Assembly (NCBI GenBank): GCA_012839665.1
Contig: DUMX01000013.1
Location: 1-17,956 of the forward strand
Direction: 5' to 3'
From: Gelria sp.
Lineage (GTDB): Bacteria; Bacillota; Syntrophomonadia; Syntrophomonadales; Syntrophomonadaceae
Length of the DNA stretch: 17,956 nt
Shown here: positions 7,654-14,809 of the stretch, piece by piece
Layout: every line of letters begins with the position of its first letter
Numbering within the stretch: position 1 is the stretch's first letter
Program-made: the position numbers and the translations under genes
Notes under the pieces: model-generated
What the model was told of the DNA's origin: nothing
The model's input: the letters and a program-made list of their open reading frames with translations, nothing else
Databases searched by the model: none

Positions 7654-9048
7654 ATGAAAACTGTAGGGAGTATTTCCATATCACATAACCTGGTTACCAA
7701 GCTGGGAATAGATGTACAACCATCAATATTTGTTCGGGTGGGAAGCCTGAAAGTTAAGAGCAAACTTATCATACGTGATAATAGCGAAAAAGGCTATATC
7801 CTTTCACCGGAATTAATTCGAGCTTTGCGTATTAAAAAAAGAAAAGGTATGAAAATACGTTATCAAACCGAGGAAAAAATGCTGCACCTGGGCCCTACTA
7901 TTGGAATACTGGCCACCTTTATTCCCGGTCCCAACCGGGAAGAATTGGACCCACGCAGCCTGCAGGCAGAGCTAATCTATTTAAGTATTATCAGTAAAAC
8001 TTTTCCCGGGCAAATATATCTTTTTACTCCCGGTAGCATAAACTGGGCTAACCAGACTTGTAGAGGTTATGTATATAAGCAGTTTTCCCAGTATCGAGGA
8101 CGCTGGGAATCATCTATTTACCCACTTCCAGATGTGGTTTACGACCGCATCCACAGTAGAACGGCAGAGGCCCGTAACAATGTGCAATACGCAAAAAACA
8201 GGCTGATGAAGCTGCCTTATTTACATTACTTTAATCCCCATTATTTTAATAAATGGAACGTTCATCAGATACTTTTAACTAATCCTCTGCTAATTAATTA
8301 CCTGCCTGAAACTCTCGAGTTAGATAACCATAATCTGCAGAAAATGTTACAGAAATACCGAGTCCTGTATATGAAGCCCAGCAATGGTAGCCTGGGCAAG
8401 GGTATAATTAAGGTTAGTGCTAGCAAGGGGAAACTAAAATATGTTGCCTACAGAAGCAGGCGTATTCATAACCAGGCTAGCAGCCCAGCCGAACTAATGA
8501 GGAAAACTAAAAAACTAAGGGATGACAGGCATTATATCGTACAACAGGGTCTGAACCTGGCCAAATACAAAGGTTCTCCTTTTGATTTACGCATTATTTA
8601 CCAAAAAAATGGTCGGGGCGAATGGCTAATTAGTAAGAAGTTTTGCCGTATAGCCCCCCGGGGTAGTAGTATTTCAAATTTAAGTAGCGGGGGAAGGGTA
8701 GAAAAGAGTTCCAAAGTCCTACGTTATTTATTTAAAACAGAAGACCTCATTAAATCAAAAAACGAACAAATACGCCTATTATGTAAATTGGTAGCAAGTA
8801 CCCTGGAAACTGTCAGTAATAGTACATTTGGCGAATTAGGTCTGGATATAGGAATTGACCAAAAAGGACACTTATATTTAATTGAAGTAAATTCCAAGCC
8901 CAGAAAAACTACGGACACTGTGTTTTCTATGAATATAGTTAGAAACACCTTTAAAAGGCCGCTGGCCTATGCCACTTACCTGGCCGGCTTTAAAGTTAAT
9001 ACGGTTTCATCAACTAAAAAGCGTAAGCAGCGTACAAGGAGGCGGTAG
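7654..9048 (+). CDS. YheC/YheD-type ATP-grasp ligase, paralog 2, with basic tail
   Basis: A 464-residue YheC/D ATP-grasp protein and the most canonical of the three. An N-terminal domain (about 1-78) precedes HLGPTIGIL. Then come YPLPDVVYDRIHSR (156-169), NKWN and LPET, the ATP lysine K241 in YMKP, the glycine loop GSLGKG (245-250), FDLRI, and metal ligands D398 (LDIGID), E411 and N413 in IEVNSKP. After the family's usual end (YATYLAGF) it carries an extra 13-residue tail (452-464) that is almost all Lys/Arg, which could bind an acidic polymer, nucleic acid or a coat layer. ATG 7654 follows AAGGAGAGG by about 11 nt. It is probably cotranscribed with paralog 1; tandem yheC-yheD pairs are also found in Bacillus. 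The substrate is unknown. Confidence 0.9.
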   Translation: MKTVGSISISHNLVTKLGIDVQPSIFVRVGSLKVKSKLIIRDNSEKGYILSPELIRALRIKKRKGMKIRYQTEEKMLHLGPTIGILATFIPGPNREELDPRSLQAELIYLSIISKTFPGQIYLFTPGSINWANQTCRGYVYKQFSQYRGRWESSIYPLPDVVYDRIHSRTAEARNNVQYAKNRLMKLPYLHYFNPHYFNKWNVHQILLTNPLLINYLPETLELDNHNLQKMLQKYRVLYMKPSNGSLGKGIIKVSASKGKLKYVAYRSRRIHNQASSPAELMRKTKKLRDDRHYIVQQGLNLAKYKGSPFDLRIIYQKNGRGEWLISKKFCRIAPRGSSISNLSSGGRVEKSSKVLRYLFKTEDLIKSKNEQIRLLCKLVASTLETVSNSTFGELGLDIGIDQKGHLYLIEVNSKPRKTTDTVFSMNIVRNTFKRPLAYATYLAGFKVNTVSSTKKRKQRTRRR

Positions 9049-9050
9049 GG

Positions 9051-9158
9051 ATGTTAATAACCATATATAATAAACGAGAATATGAAGGAAATCAGCCTTT
9101 AGTGCAGAATAGATTAAATAAAATTATTGTAGGGTGGTTATCCCACCTTATTACTTGA
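9051..9158 (+). CDS. Small 35-residue ORF after the ATP-grasp pair
   Basis: Not recognised. It begins 2 nt after the paralog 2 stop, with AAGGAGG (9036-9042) exactly 8 nt before the ATG, one of the best ribosome sites in the window. The predicted peptide starts MLITIYNKREYEG and ends VGWLSHLIT; it has mixed charge and no signal peptide, Cys or repeat. Its last third overlaps a GGGTGG/CCACCT hairpin. It could be a real small protein of the ATP-grasp operon, possibly a ligase substrate (inference only), or an accidental ORF using an SD that serves another purpose. Without homologs this stays undecided. Confidence 0.42.
   Translation: MLITIYNKREYEGNQPLVQNRLNKIIVGWLSHLIT
9131..9149 (+). terminator. 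Hairpin at the end of the ATP-grasp operon
   Basis: AGGGTGG (9131-9137) pairs with CCACCTT (9143-9149) around the 5-nt loop TTATC; one pair is G-T. No run of Ts follows, so termination would be weak. It lies inside the 3' end of the 35-codon ORF and about 70 bp before the phosphofructokinase start. Confidence 0.3.
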
Positions 9159-9218
9159 AACAAGTTTGTAATAGACCGGTTTTATAGGCCATACTATAGG
9201 TAAGGAGGGTTAGATACT

Positions 9219-10319
9219 ATGCGGGAAATTAAACACATAGGAATATTAACCGGGGGCGGAGATTGCCCAGGGTTAAATTCAGTCATAAGAGCAATTACCA
9301 AAACTGCTGTACTAAAATATGGCGTGGAAGTTATCGGATTTATAGACGGTTTCCGTGGCCTGGTGGAAAATAACTATAGACAACTAGATTTACGTGCGGT
9401 ATCAGGTATCGGTCATACCGGTGGAACTATTCTGGGAACCAGTAATCGAGACAATCCTTTTAACTTTATGACTATGATTCAGGGCGAACTGCAAGCTACC
9501 GACCAATCGGACCGGGCCGTAAGTAATATTAAACATTTGGATTTGGATGGTTTGATTATAATAGGTGGAGATGGAAGCCTTAATATAGCTTATAAATTTT
9601 TTAGTGAAAAAGGAATTAATGTAATTGGGGTCCCCAAGACTATTGATAATGATTTATTAGCCACAGATATTACCTTCGGTTTCATTACCGCAGTAAATAC
9701 AGCATCAGATGCCCTGGACAAGCTGCATACTACAGCTGAATCTCACCACCGGGTTATGATATTAGAAGTAATGGGCAGGTACGCCGGATGGATTGCTCTA
9801 TATGCCGGGATGTCCGGTAGCGCTGATGTTATTTTAATACCGGAAATACCATACAGCCTTGATGCTATAATAGCCAAAATAGCACAGCGTTTCCGCCAGG
9901 GGAAAAAGTTTAGTATTATTGTGGTAGCTGAAGGCGCCCATCCTGAAGGTGGAGAAATGGTAGTGCAAAACTTTGTACCAACTAGCCATGACCCCGTAAG
10001 GCTAGGGGGCATCGGACAAAAAGTGGCGGAGGAGGTTTCAAGTCGGCTTCCTGAAATAGAAACCAGAGTTACAGTATTGGGTCACCTGCAAAGGGGCGGT
10101 GGACCTACGCCTTATGACCGGATCCTGGCTACTCGCTATGGGGTAGCAGCTACCGAAGCATTTATGGATGGTAAATACGGCTGTATGGTTAGTCTGCAGG
10201 GTAATAAAATAACCACCGTAGATTTACGAGAAGCTATTAAAGAGATTCGAAAGGTACCCGTAGAAAGTAAATTAATTGATGCAGCACGGTCTATTGGCAT
10301 TACTTTCGGGGATTTTTAG
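9219..10319 (+). CDS. pfkA: 6-phosphofructokinase
   Basis: A 366-residue phosphofructokinase that phosphorylates fructose 6-phosphate to the 1,6-bisphosphate in glycolysis. The phosphoryl-donor loop is GGGDCPG (12-18), followed by IIGGDGS (114-120), the catalytic loop PKTIDND (139-145), GRYAGWIALYAG and VVAEGA. The two donor-determining positions are mixed: Gly in GGDG is typical of ATP users, while Lys in PKTIDND is typical of pyrophosphate users. The G+K combination is known in a clade of ATP-dependent enzymes, so ATP use is likelier but not certain. It is about 45 residues longer than E. coli PfkA, as usual for that clade. ATG 9219 has AAGGAGGG about 9 nt upstream. 3-Hydroxybutyryl-CoA dehydrogenase follows after 45 bp, probably in the same transcript. 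Confidence 0.92.
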   Translation: MREIKHIGILTGGGDCPGLNSVIRAITKTAVLKYGVEVIGFIDGFRGLVENNYRQLDLRAVSGIGHTGGTILGTSNRDNPFNFMTMIQGELQATDQSDRAVSNIKHLDLDGLIIIGGDGSLNIAYKFFSEKGINVIGVPKTIDNDLLATDITFGFITAVNTASDALDKLHTTAESHHRVMILEVMGRYAGWIALYAGMSGSADVILIPEIPYSLDAIIAKIAQRFRQGKKFSIIVVAEGAHPEGGEMVVQNFVPTSHDPVRLGGIGQKVAEEVSSRLPEIETRVTVLGHLQRGGGPTPYDRILATRYGVAATEAFMDGKYGCMVSLQGNKITTVDLREAIKEIRKVPVESKLIDAARSIGITFGDF

Positions 10320-10364
10320 GGAAGAAGCTTGGATATCAGCCATGATATCAGGAAGGGGCCAATC

Positions 10365-11195
10365 ATGGTAGAAAAAGTGGCAGTTCTTGGCGCTGGCCTA
10401 ATGGGAGCAGGTATAGCCCAAGTAACTGCTCAGGCAAGATATTTAGTAATTTTACGAGATTTACAGATGAGCCTGGTAAAAGATGGCTTACAGACTATTG
10501 AAAACAATCTCGATAAAACTGACCCAGAAAACAAAGATAAGATTATGAACCGAATTTACGGGACAACTGATTTGTCTGAGCTTCAACAAGCTGATTTAGT
10601 TATTGAAGCAGTAGTTGAAAACATGGCAGTTAAAAAACAGATTTTTGCCGAACTAGATAACATATGTCCAGCTCATACGGTTTTAGCTACCAATACATCG
10701 TTCTTATCTATTTCCGAAATAGCTGCATCTACTCGAAGACAGGAAAAAATTTTAGGAATGCACTTTTTAAATCCCGTAGTTAACCGCCCTCTGGTAGAAC
10801 TGGTAAGAGGTCTGGAAACATCAGACGATACTGTAGCTATTGCTACCAACTTTCTTGCTGCTATTGGCAAGGAATATGTAGTACTCAAACGTGAAAGTCC
10901 GGGTTTTATCGTAAATCGTATTCTTATACCCTATATTAATGAAGCCATATTTATTTACGGAGATGGAATAGCAACCCGAGATGAAATCGATTTAGCCATG
11001 AAAATGGGAGCCGGAATGAAGGAAGGGCCATTGGAATTAGCAGATAGCATAGGATTGGATACTATTTATTCTGCCCTGGAGATCTTTTTTAATGAATTTA
11101 GAGATAGTAAGTACCGCGCGCATACGCTTTTTTCAACTATGGTCAGGGCAGGTTACTATGGTAAAAAAAGTGGTCGTGGTTTTTATGAGTACTAA
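10365..11195 (+). CDS. hbd: 3-hydroxybutyryl-CoA dehydrogenase
   Basis: A 276-residue NAD(P)-dependent 3-hydroxyacyl-CoA dehydrogenase interconverting acetoacetyl-CoA and 3-hydroxybutyryl-CoA in butyrate formation or beta-oxidation. The Rossmann motif GAGLMG is at 9-14. The catalytic set is visible: S112 in NTSFLSIS, H133 in HFLNP, E145 in LVELVRG and N184 in SPGFIVNR. The C-terminal helical domain has GPLELADSIGLDT and ends KKSGRGFYEY, as in the family; length is slightly under the usual 280-285. The frame opens at TTG 10329, but AGGAAGGGG lies about 7 nt before ATG 10365, and the Rossmann strand then starts immediately, so that start is chosen. It stands alone, without crotonase, thiolase or acyl-CoA dehydrogenase neighbours, so the direction of the pathway cannot be told from context. 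Confidence 0.9.
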   Translation: MVEKVAVLGAGLMGAGIAQVTAQARYLVILRDLQMSLVKDGLQTIENNLDKTDPENKDKIMNRIYGTTDLSELQQADLVIEAVVENMAVKKQIFAELDNICPAHTVLATNTSFLSISEIAASTRRQEKILGMHFLNPVVNRPLVELVRGLETSDDTVAIATNFLAAIGKEYVVLKRESPGFIVNRILIPYINEAIFIYGDGIATRDEIDLAMKMGAGMKEGPLELADSIGLDTIYSALEIFFNEFRDSKYRAHTLFSTMVRAGYYGKKSGRGFYEY

Positions 11196-11225
11196 AACAG
11201 GCCAAGGATAGATAATAGAGTAAGG

Positions 11226-11241
11226 CCTTAAATATTTAAGG
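11226..11241. promoter_or_regulatory. 16-bp perfect palindrome overlapping a ribosome site
   Basis: CCTTAAATATTTAAGG reads the same on both strands and its last bases merge with the AAGGGG ribosome site of the next gene. A second palindrome, AAGGCCTT (11222-11229), overlaps its left end. It could be an operator, or could hide the ribosome site in an RNA hairpin. Confidence 0.35.
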
Positions 11242-11251
11242 GGTGAATAGA

Positions 11252-12082
11252 ATGGTTAAAAAGGCTCCGGGAATTATTTTCGGAATATTAATGGGTTTGG
11301 TGGTTTTTGGTTTTTGTTTCTGGGGGATAGGATACTCACTTAGTCCGGAAGATACTACTCTAAAAGTACTGCTGTATATACCCGCCTATCTGTTTCTGTT
11401 TATATATGTGTTTTTGCTCCTCAGTGCGTTTAACTTAGGTTATCGTATTGAAGATGATGGTCTGGTAATAACCTGGGGATTAAGAAGGATACATATCGGC
11501 TGGCAGGAGATAGAAAATATTATTAAAGTCGAAGGTAAGAGCAACCTCTATTCCTTATTTGGCATGAGCTGGCCCGGATATATGGTGGGACTATATGCTG
11601 CTAAAGGAATGGGGGTAGCTCGAATGTATGCTACTAATCCCTGGAATGGTTTTATTTACATTAAAACCAGCAAGGGCTTTTATGGGATTACCCCGGTAGA
11701 AGAAGCATTTGATAGTATGCTGCAGTCAATAGCAGATAAATCACAAAAAGACATTGAGCATCTTGATATGGATGCTATGGACCCTGAAATCAAGGGTGAA
11801 AATATGCAGGATGATAATTTCTATCGTTTACTATTTCGCTTAAACATAATCTTCCTGGTTGTTTTTGCTCTTTACCTGGCAATTTTTTACCCGGGGTCAG
11901 GAGCACCCCCTTTTACCATACTACTTCTAGTCCTGGCTGTAGCCTTGTTTTTCTTTAATATCGGTAATGCCGGAAGACTGTACCAATTCAGTAGTACCGG
12001 GGGAATTATATTATTAGTTATAAGTGTGGCAGTTACCGGTTTGTTTCTGATACTTGCATTATCAGAAATAACCCTCAGGTGA
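11252..12082 (+). CDS. Membrane protein with PH-like domain
   Basis: A 276-residue integral membrane protein. Two hydrophobic segments (about 6-26 and 33-57) are followed by a soluble segment of about 110 residues starting YRIEDDGLVITWGLRRIHIGW, which resembles bacterial PH-like domains. Three more hydrophobic segments lie at about 188-205, 213-231 and 241-263. The strand-rich middle probably faces the cytoplasm. An acidic linker (DMDAMDPEIKGEN, about 161-173) separates the two parts. Function unknown: such PH-like membrane proteins are usually annotated only by domain. GTG 11243 overlaps the ribosome site, so ATG 11252, with AAGGGG about 8 nt upstream, is chosen. It may share the pfkA-hbd transcript; a 16-bp palindrome covers its translation-initiation region. 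Confidence 0.72.
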   Translation: MVKKAPGIIFGILMGLVVFGFCFWGIGYSLSPEDTTLKVLLYIPAYLFLFIYVFLLLSAFNLGYRIEDDGLVITWGLRRIHIGWQEIENIIKVEGKSNLYSLFGMSWPGYMVGLYAAKGMGVARMYATNPWNGFIYIKTSKGFYGITPVEEAFDSMLQSIADKSQKDIEHLDMDAMDPEIKGENMQDDNFYRLLFRLNIIFLVVFALYLAIFYPGSGAPPFTILLLVLAVALFFFNIGNAGRLYQFSSTGGIILLVISVAVTGLFLILALSEITLR

Positions 12083-12096
12083 ATCCGCCAAGCAAT

Positions 12097-12125
12097 GGTT
12101 TACAATATTAATAATTATGTAAACC
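12097..12125. other. Inverted repeat 15 bp after the PH-domain gene
   Basis: GGTTTACA (12097-12104) pairs perfectly with TGTAAACC (12118-12125) around a 13-nt AT loop. No T-run follows. It immediately precedes the larger structured element beginning at 12127. Confidence 0.4.
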
Positions 12126-12126
12126 T

Positions 12127-12192
12127 ACCCGGCACTCAGCAGTATTAATTACCATCAATCGGGTTAAAGATGGGGCTGAGCACCGGGTTTTC
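12127..12192. other. Two-level stem structure in the intergenic region
   Basis: The outer stem pairs ACCCGG (12127-12132) with CCGGGT (12183-12188) and CTCAGC (12135-12140) with GCTGAG (12175-12180), with a two-base mismatch between the blocks. Inside it, CCATC (12152-12156) pairs with GATGG (12169-12173). TTTTC follows at 12188-12192. On the plus strand it could be a branched terminator for the pfkA-hbd-membrane gene unit, or a small structured RNA. Confidence 0.4.
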
Positions 12193-12223
12193 GTACGTAG
12201 CCGTGTATGGAAATAGAATTTTT

Positions 12224-12262
12224 TAACACTGAATACACTGCTTTCTTATGAATAACACTGAA
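12224..12262. repeat. Direct repeat TAACACTGAA
   Basis: TAACACTGAA occurs at 12224-12233 and again at 12253-12262, and the partial copy TACACTG lies between them at 12234-12240. The second copy sits just before a TATAAT hexamer (12269-12274), so binding of a regulator near a promoter is possible. No strong -35 box was found. Confidence 0.3.
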
Positions 12263-12286
12263 ATTTATTATAATATTTTTTTGTAG

Positions 12287-12308
12287 GGGCAGACCCATAT
12301 GTCTGCCC
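12287..12308. repeat. REP-like palindrome GGGCAGAC/GTCTGCCC
   Basis: A perfect 8-bp stem with a 6-nt loop (CCATAT) lies in the context TTGTAGGGGCAGAC. Short palindromes beginning GTAGGGGC are a recurrent dispersed intergenic repeat type in many bacterial genomes, so this is probably one copy of such a family. Only one copy is seen in this window. It lies about 55 bp before the start of the YchF-like gene and could also act as an attenuator there. Confidence 0.45.
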
Positions 12309-12363
12309 GGTGCCTGGCATACATGACGGGTTAATATATTCTAATGAAAGGACTATGATAAAA

Positions 12364-13428
12364 ATGCAACTTGGGATAATAGGCTTACCCCTGGTTGGTA
12401 AAACTACTGTATTCGAATTGCTTACCGAAAGCAGTGATAAGAATCATAGTAGCCACCGTGCCAATTTGGGTATGGCACGAATTCCAGATAGCCGAGTAGA
12501 TTTTCTCTCTGATATGTATAAACCTAAAAAAACCACTTACGCCCAGCTAGAGGTAATAGATATCCCGGGATTAGTTCCCGGAGCGGAAAAAACGGCGAGC
12601 GTTTTTTTGGACTCTGTACGTCGAGCTGATGCGCTGTTACACGTAGTAAAAGTTTTCGAAAACGATGCTGCACCAACACTAAATAATGAGATTAACCCAA
12701 TTAGGGATATAGAAACGATTAATTACGAGCTTTTGCTGGCAGATTTAGATTTGATAGAAAAGAGAATTGACCGGATTAATGCTAATAAGAAAAAAAACAA
12801 CTTCTTAAGCGAGCTAAGACTCCTGGAAAGGTTAAAGGAAACCCTGGAAGAAGAGATTCCACTGGCAGCTGTACCGCTAGATTCCGAAGAACAGGACATA
12901 TTGGCATCCTATCAGTTTTTAACTACCAAACCGATACTTATCTGTCTTAATATTTCCGAAGATGACCTTATTAGCAAAGCCTACCAGCAAAGGGAACAGG
13001 TACTGGAATATACCGCCCATCGAAATTTGCCGGTAGTTGAAATATCGGCAGGCATTGAAAGGGAACTGGCTGAACTTGAGGGTAATGAGAAAGAAATATT
13101 TATGAAGGAACTGGGCATAGAAGAATCAGGTATAGTAAAAATATCTCAAAGTATGTACAGCCGCCTGGGTCTCATATCATTTTTTACTGTCGGTGAAGAC
13201 GAGGTTAAAGCCTGGACTATTGAGGAAGGTACAGTAGCGCGAAAGGCTGCCGGAAAGATTCATTCTGATATAGAAAGAGGATTTATTCGCGCGGAAGTAG
13301 TTGAGTGTGAAGACTTAAAAAATTTAGGTAGTATGAATGCTGTAAAAGAGAAGGGATTATTCCGTTTAGAAGGTAAAGAATATGTAGTCAAAGACGGTGA
13401 CATCGTCCATTTTCGATTTAATGTGTAG
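12364..13428 (+). CDS. ychF: YchF/OLA1-like P-loop NTPase
   Basis: A 354-residue TRAFAC-class NTPase of the Obg/YchF group, whose members bind ribosomes and, for YchF, prefer ATP. G1 is GLPLVGKTT (7-15), G3 is DIPGLVPGA, and the G4 position reads NISE instead of NKxD, which is the YchF-type change linked to loss of guanine specificity. A helical insertion (about 125-170) and a C-terminal TGS domain (about 270-354, from ISFFTVGEDEVKAW to VHFRFNV) complete the architecture. Oddity: after DIPGLVPGA the usual GxGLGN segment of switch II is missing and EKTASVFL follows directly. ATG 12364 is chosen because AAAGGA lies 11 nt away; GTG 12310 and ATG 12355 are in frame upstream but poorly placed. A strong terminator follows about 100 bp after the stop. 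Confidence 0.85.
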   Translation: MQLGIIGLPLVGKTTVFELLTESSDKNHSSHRANLGMARIPDSRVDFLSDMYKPKKTTYAQLEVIDIPGLVPGAEKTASVFLDSVRRADALLHVVKVFENDAAPTLNNEINPIRDIETINYELLLADLDLIEKRIDRINANKKKNNFLSELRLLERLKETLEEEIPLAAVPLDSEEQDILASYQFLTTKPILICLNISEDDLISKAYQQREQVLEYTAHRNLPVVEISAGIERELAELEGNEKEIFMKELGIEESGIVKISQSMYSRLGLISFFTVGEDEVKAWTIEEGTVARKAAGKIHSDIERGFIRAEVVECEDLKNLGSMNAVKEKGLFRLEGKEYVVKDGDIVHFRFNV

Positions 13429-13528
13429 CTAATAAAAATAAAGTGCTGCTAGCAGGGGAAAAGGTATGTGTGCCCCGTAAACAAAACGATTTAAAATGCA
13501 TAAATTTTATTTACCCTTGGAAACGTGG

Positions 13529-13560
13529 AAACACTGGCTGTTAGCCGGTGTTTTTATTTT
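13529..13560 (+). terminator. Intrinsic terminator
   Basis: ACACTGGCT (13531-13539) pairs with AGCCGGTGT (13543-13551), with one G-T pair and a 3-nt loop, extended by AA/TT at the base. The T-rich run TTTTTATTTT follows. This is the clearest Rho-independent terminator in the window and separates the YchF-like gene from the amidoligase operon. Confidence 0.88.
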
Positions 13561-13600
13561 AATAAAAAATGTCATCCTGACACTCACTGTTAGCATTAGT

Positions 13601-13609
13601 CATATTATG
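13601..13609 (+). promoter_or_regulatory. Candidate sporulation-type -10 box (CATATTATG)
   Basis: CATATTAT resembles the SigE -10 (CATACAAT, six of eight), and CATATTA also fits the CATNNTA of SigF/SigG. TGACAC lies 17 bp upstream of it but is a poor -35 for either class. The position, 21 nt before the GTG of the third ATP-grasp gene and after the terminator, is where that operon's promoter is expected. Confidence 0.25.
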
Positions 13610-13629
13610 CATTAACTAAAACTAAAGGG

Positions 13630-14802
13630 GTGGTCAGGCTGAATCGCATTCCAGGACCGTCAGGTCATTTGTATAACAGTACTTTACCTAATCAGCATGA
13701 GAAGAAACCTCCCCCTCCTGTAACAGTGGGAGTATTAACAACAGCTAACAAAAAAGGGCTTCCTGGTGGAGAAAAGGCTAGATTATTCAAAGAAATGGTT
13801 GAATATGGTAACAACCGAAACATCTTCATCTACTTCTTTTTTGCCCGGGGAGTTGACTGGCGCAGAAGAAGAATAAAGGGATTCGTATGGACCGGACGAC
13901 ATTGGCGGAGAGGGGTATTCCCGTTTCCTAACATTATCTATAACCGCATTCGGTTCCGAAACATAGAATCACAAAGCCACATCAGGCAACTACTGCGAAA
14001 ATTTGAACGAGACCCATCAATCTACCTGTTTAATTCTCGCTTCTTAAACAAATGGGAAGTATATAAAGCCCTGCGAACTAATAAAAGTACCGCTAAATGG
14101 TTGCCAGAAACTTTCCGTTTCAACCGTAAATCCCTAACCATTATGGTCACAAAATACCCTGCAGTATTCTTAAAGTACAACTATGGCAGCCTGGGGAAAG
14201 GCATTATCAAGGTTAAACGCTTGTCTAATAACCGATTCGCTTATGCAGTAGCTAAAAAAGGGGGGGTGAATTGGAAAAAATGCTCTTCCCCTAATTCTCT
14301 GTATCGCCAACTGCAGTACTTATCAGGAACTGCCTATCTAGTACAAAGAGGCATAGACCTGGCCAGGTATAAAGGACAAATTTTTGACCTTAGGACCCAG
14401 TTCCAGAAAAACGGGGTAGGGGAATGGGTGCTTACCGGGGTTGCTGTCCGAGTAGCAGGTAAAAATCGTTTTGTCACTCACATTCCTAATGGTGGTCATG
14501 CAGCCTCCTACAATAACGTAATGAATGCAGTATTTGGCTACAATAGCCTGACTCGTAGACAGGTTGATGAGCAATTAGAGCAAATTAGGTCAGTGATTCC
14601 GGAAGTACTAGAAAAGAAACTCCGACTTTCACTAGCTGTACTATCCCTGGATATCGGAGTAGATAAAAATGGCCGCCTGTGGATTATTGAAATAAACTCT
14701 AAACCCGCTAGCTTTGATGAAAATGATATACGTACCACTCACTGGCAAAATTTGATGGATTACTTCATTTACGTTAACGAAAACCTGACTAGAGGAAGGT
14801 AG
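13630..14802 (+). CDS. YheC/YheD-type ATP-grasp ligase, paralog 3, without N-terminal domain
   Basis: A 390-residue YheC/D ATP-grasp protein. It lacks the roughly 80-residue N-terminal domain of the other two: the core starts at VTVGVLT (31-37) after a short tail with a KKPPPP stretch. Core motifs are FPFPNIIYNRIRFR (97-110), NKWEVYKAL, LPET, the ATP lysine K182 in FLKY (the usual Pro is Tyr), GSLGKG (186-191), FDLR, and metal ligands in LDIGVD and IIEINSKP (E354, N356). The catalytic residues are therefore kept. The C-terminus differs from the YLAGF ending of the others. GTG 13630 is the first start in the open frame, but its ribosome site (AAAGGGG) is too close; TTG 13669 is an alternative. 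The amidoligase gene follows after 7 bp, so the two products probably act together. Confidence 0.87.
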   Translation: MVRLNRIPGPSGHLYNSTLPNQHEKKPPPPVTVGVLTTANKKGLPGGEKARLFKEMVEYGNNRNIFIYFFFARGVDWRRRRIKGFVWTGRHWRRGVFPFPNIIYNRIRFRNIESQSHIRQLLRKFERDPSIYLFNSRFLNKWEVYKALRTNKSTAKWLPETFRFNRKSLTIMVTKYPAVFLKYNYGSLGKGIIKVKRLSNNRFAYAVAKKGGVNWKKCSSPNSLYRQLQYLSGTAYLVQRGIDLARYKGQIFDLRTQFQKNGVGEWVLTGVAVRVAGKNRFVTHIPNGGHAASYNNVMNAVFGYNSLTRRQVDEQLEQIRSVIPEVLEKKLRLSLAVLSLDIGVDKNGRLWIIEINSKPASFDENDIRTTHWQNLMDYFIYVNENLTRGR

Positions 14803-14809
14803 TTTATAA

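Noticed and set aside
6277..9048. D-Ala-D-Ala ligase or glutathione synthetase identity for the ATP-grasp genes
   Set aside because: The FPLPDVVY, NKW and LPET segments are specific to the YheC/D family, and the catalytic motifs differ from Ddl and GshB.
12170..12226. 18-codon ORF in the intergenic structure
   Set aside because: It is very short, lacks a ribosome site and lies within paired stems.
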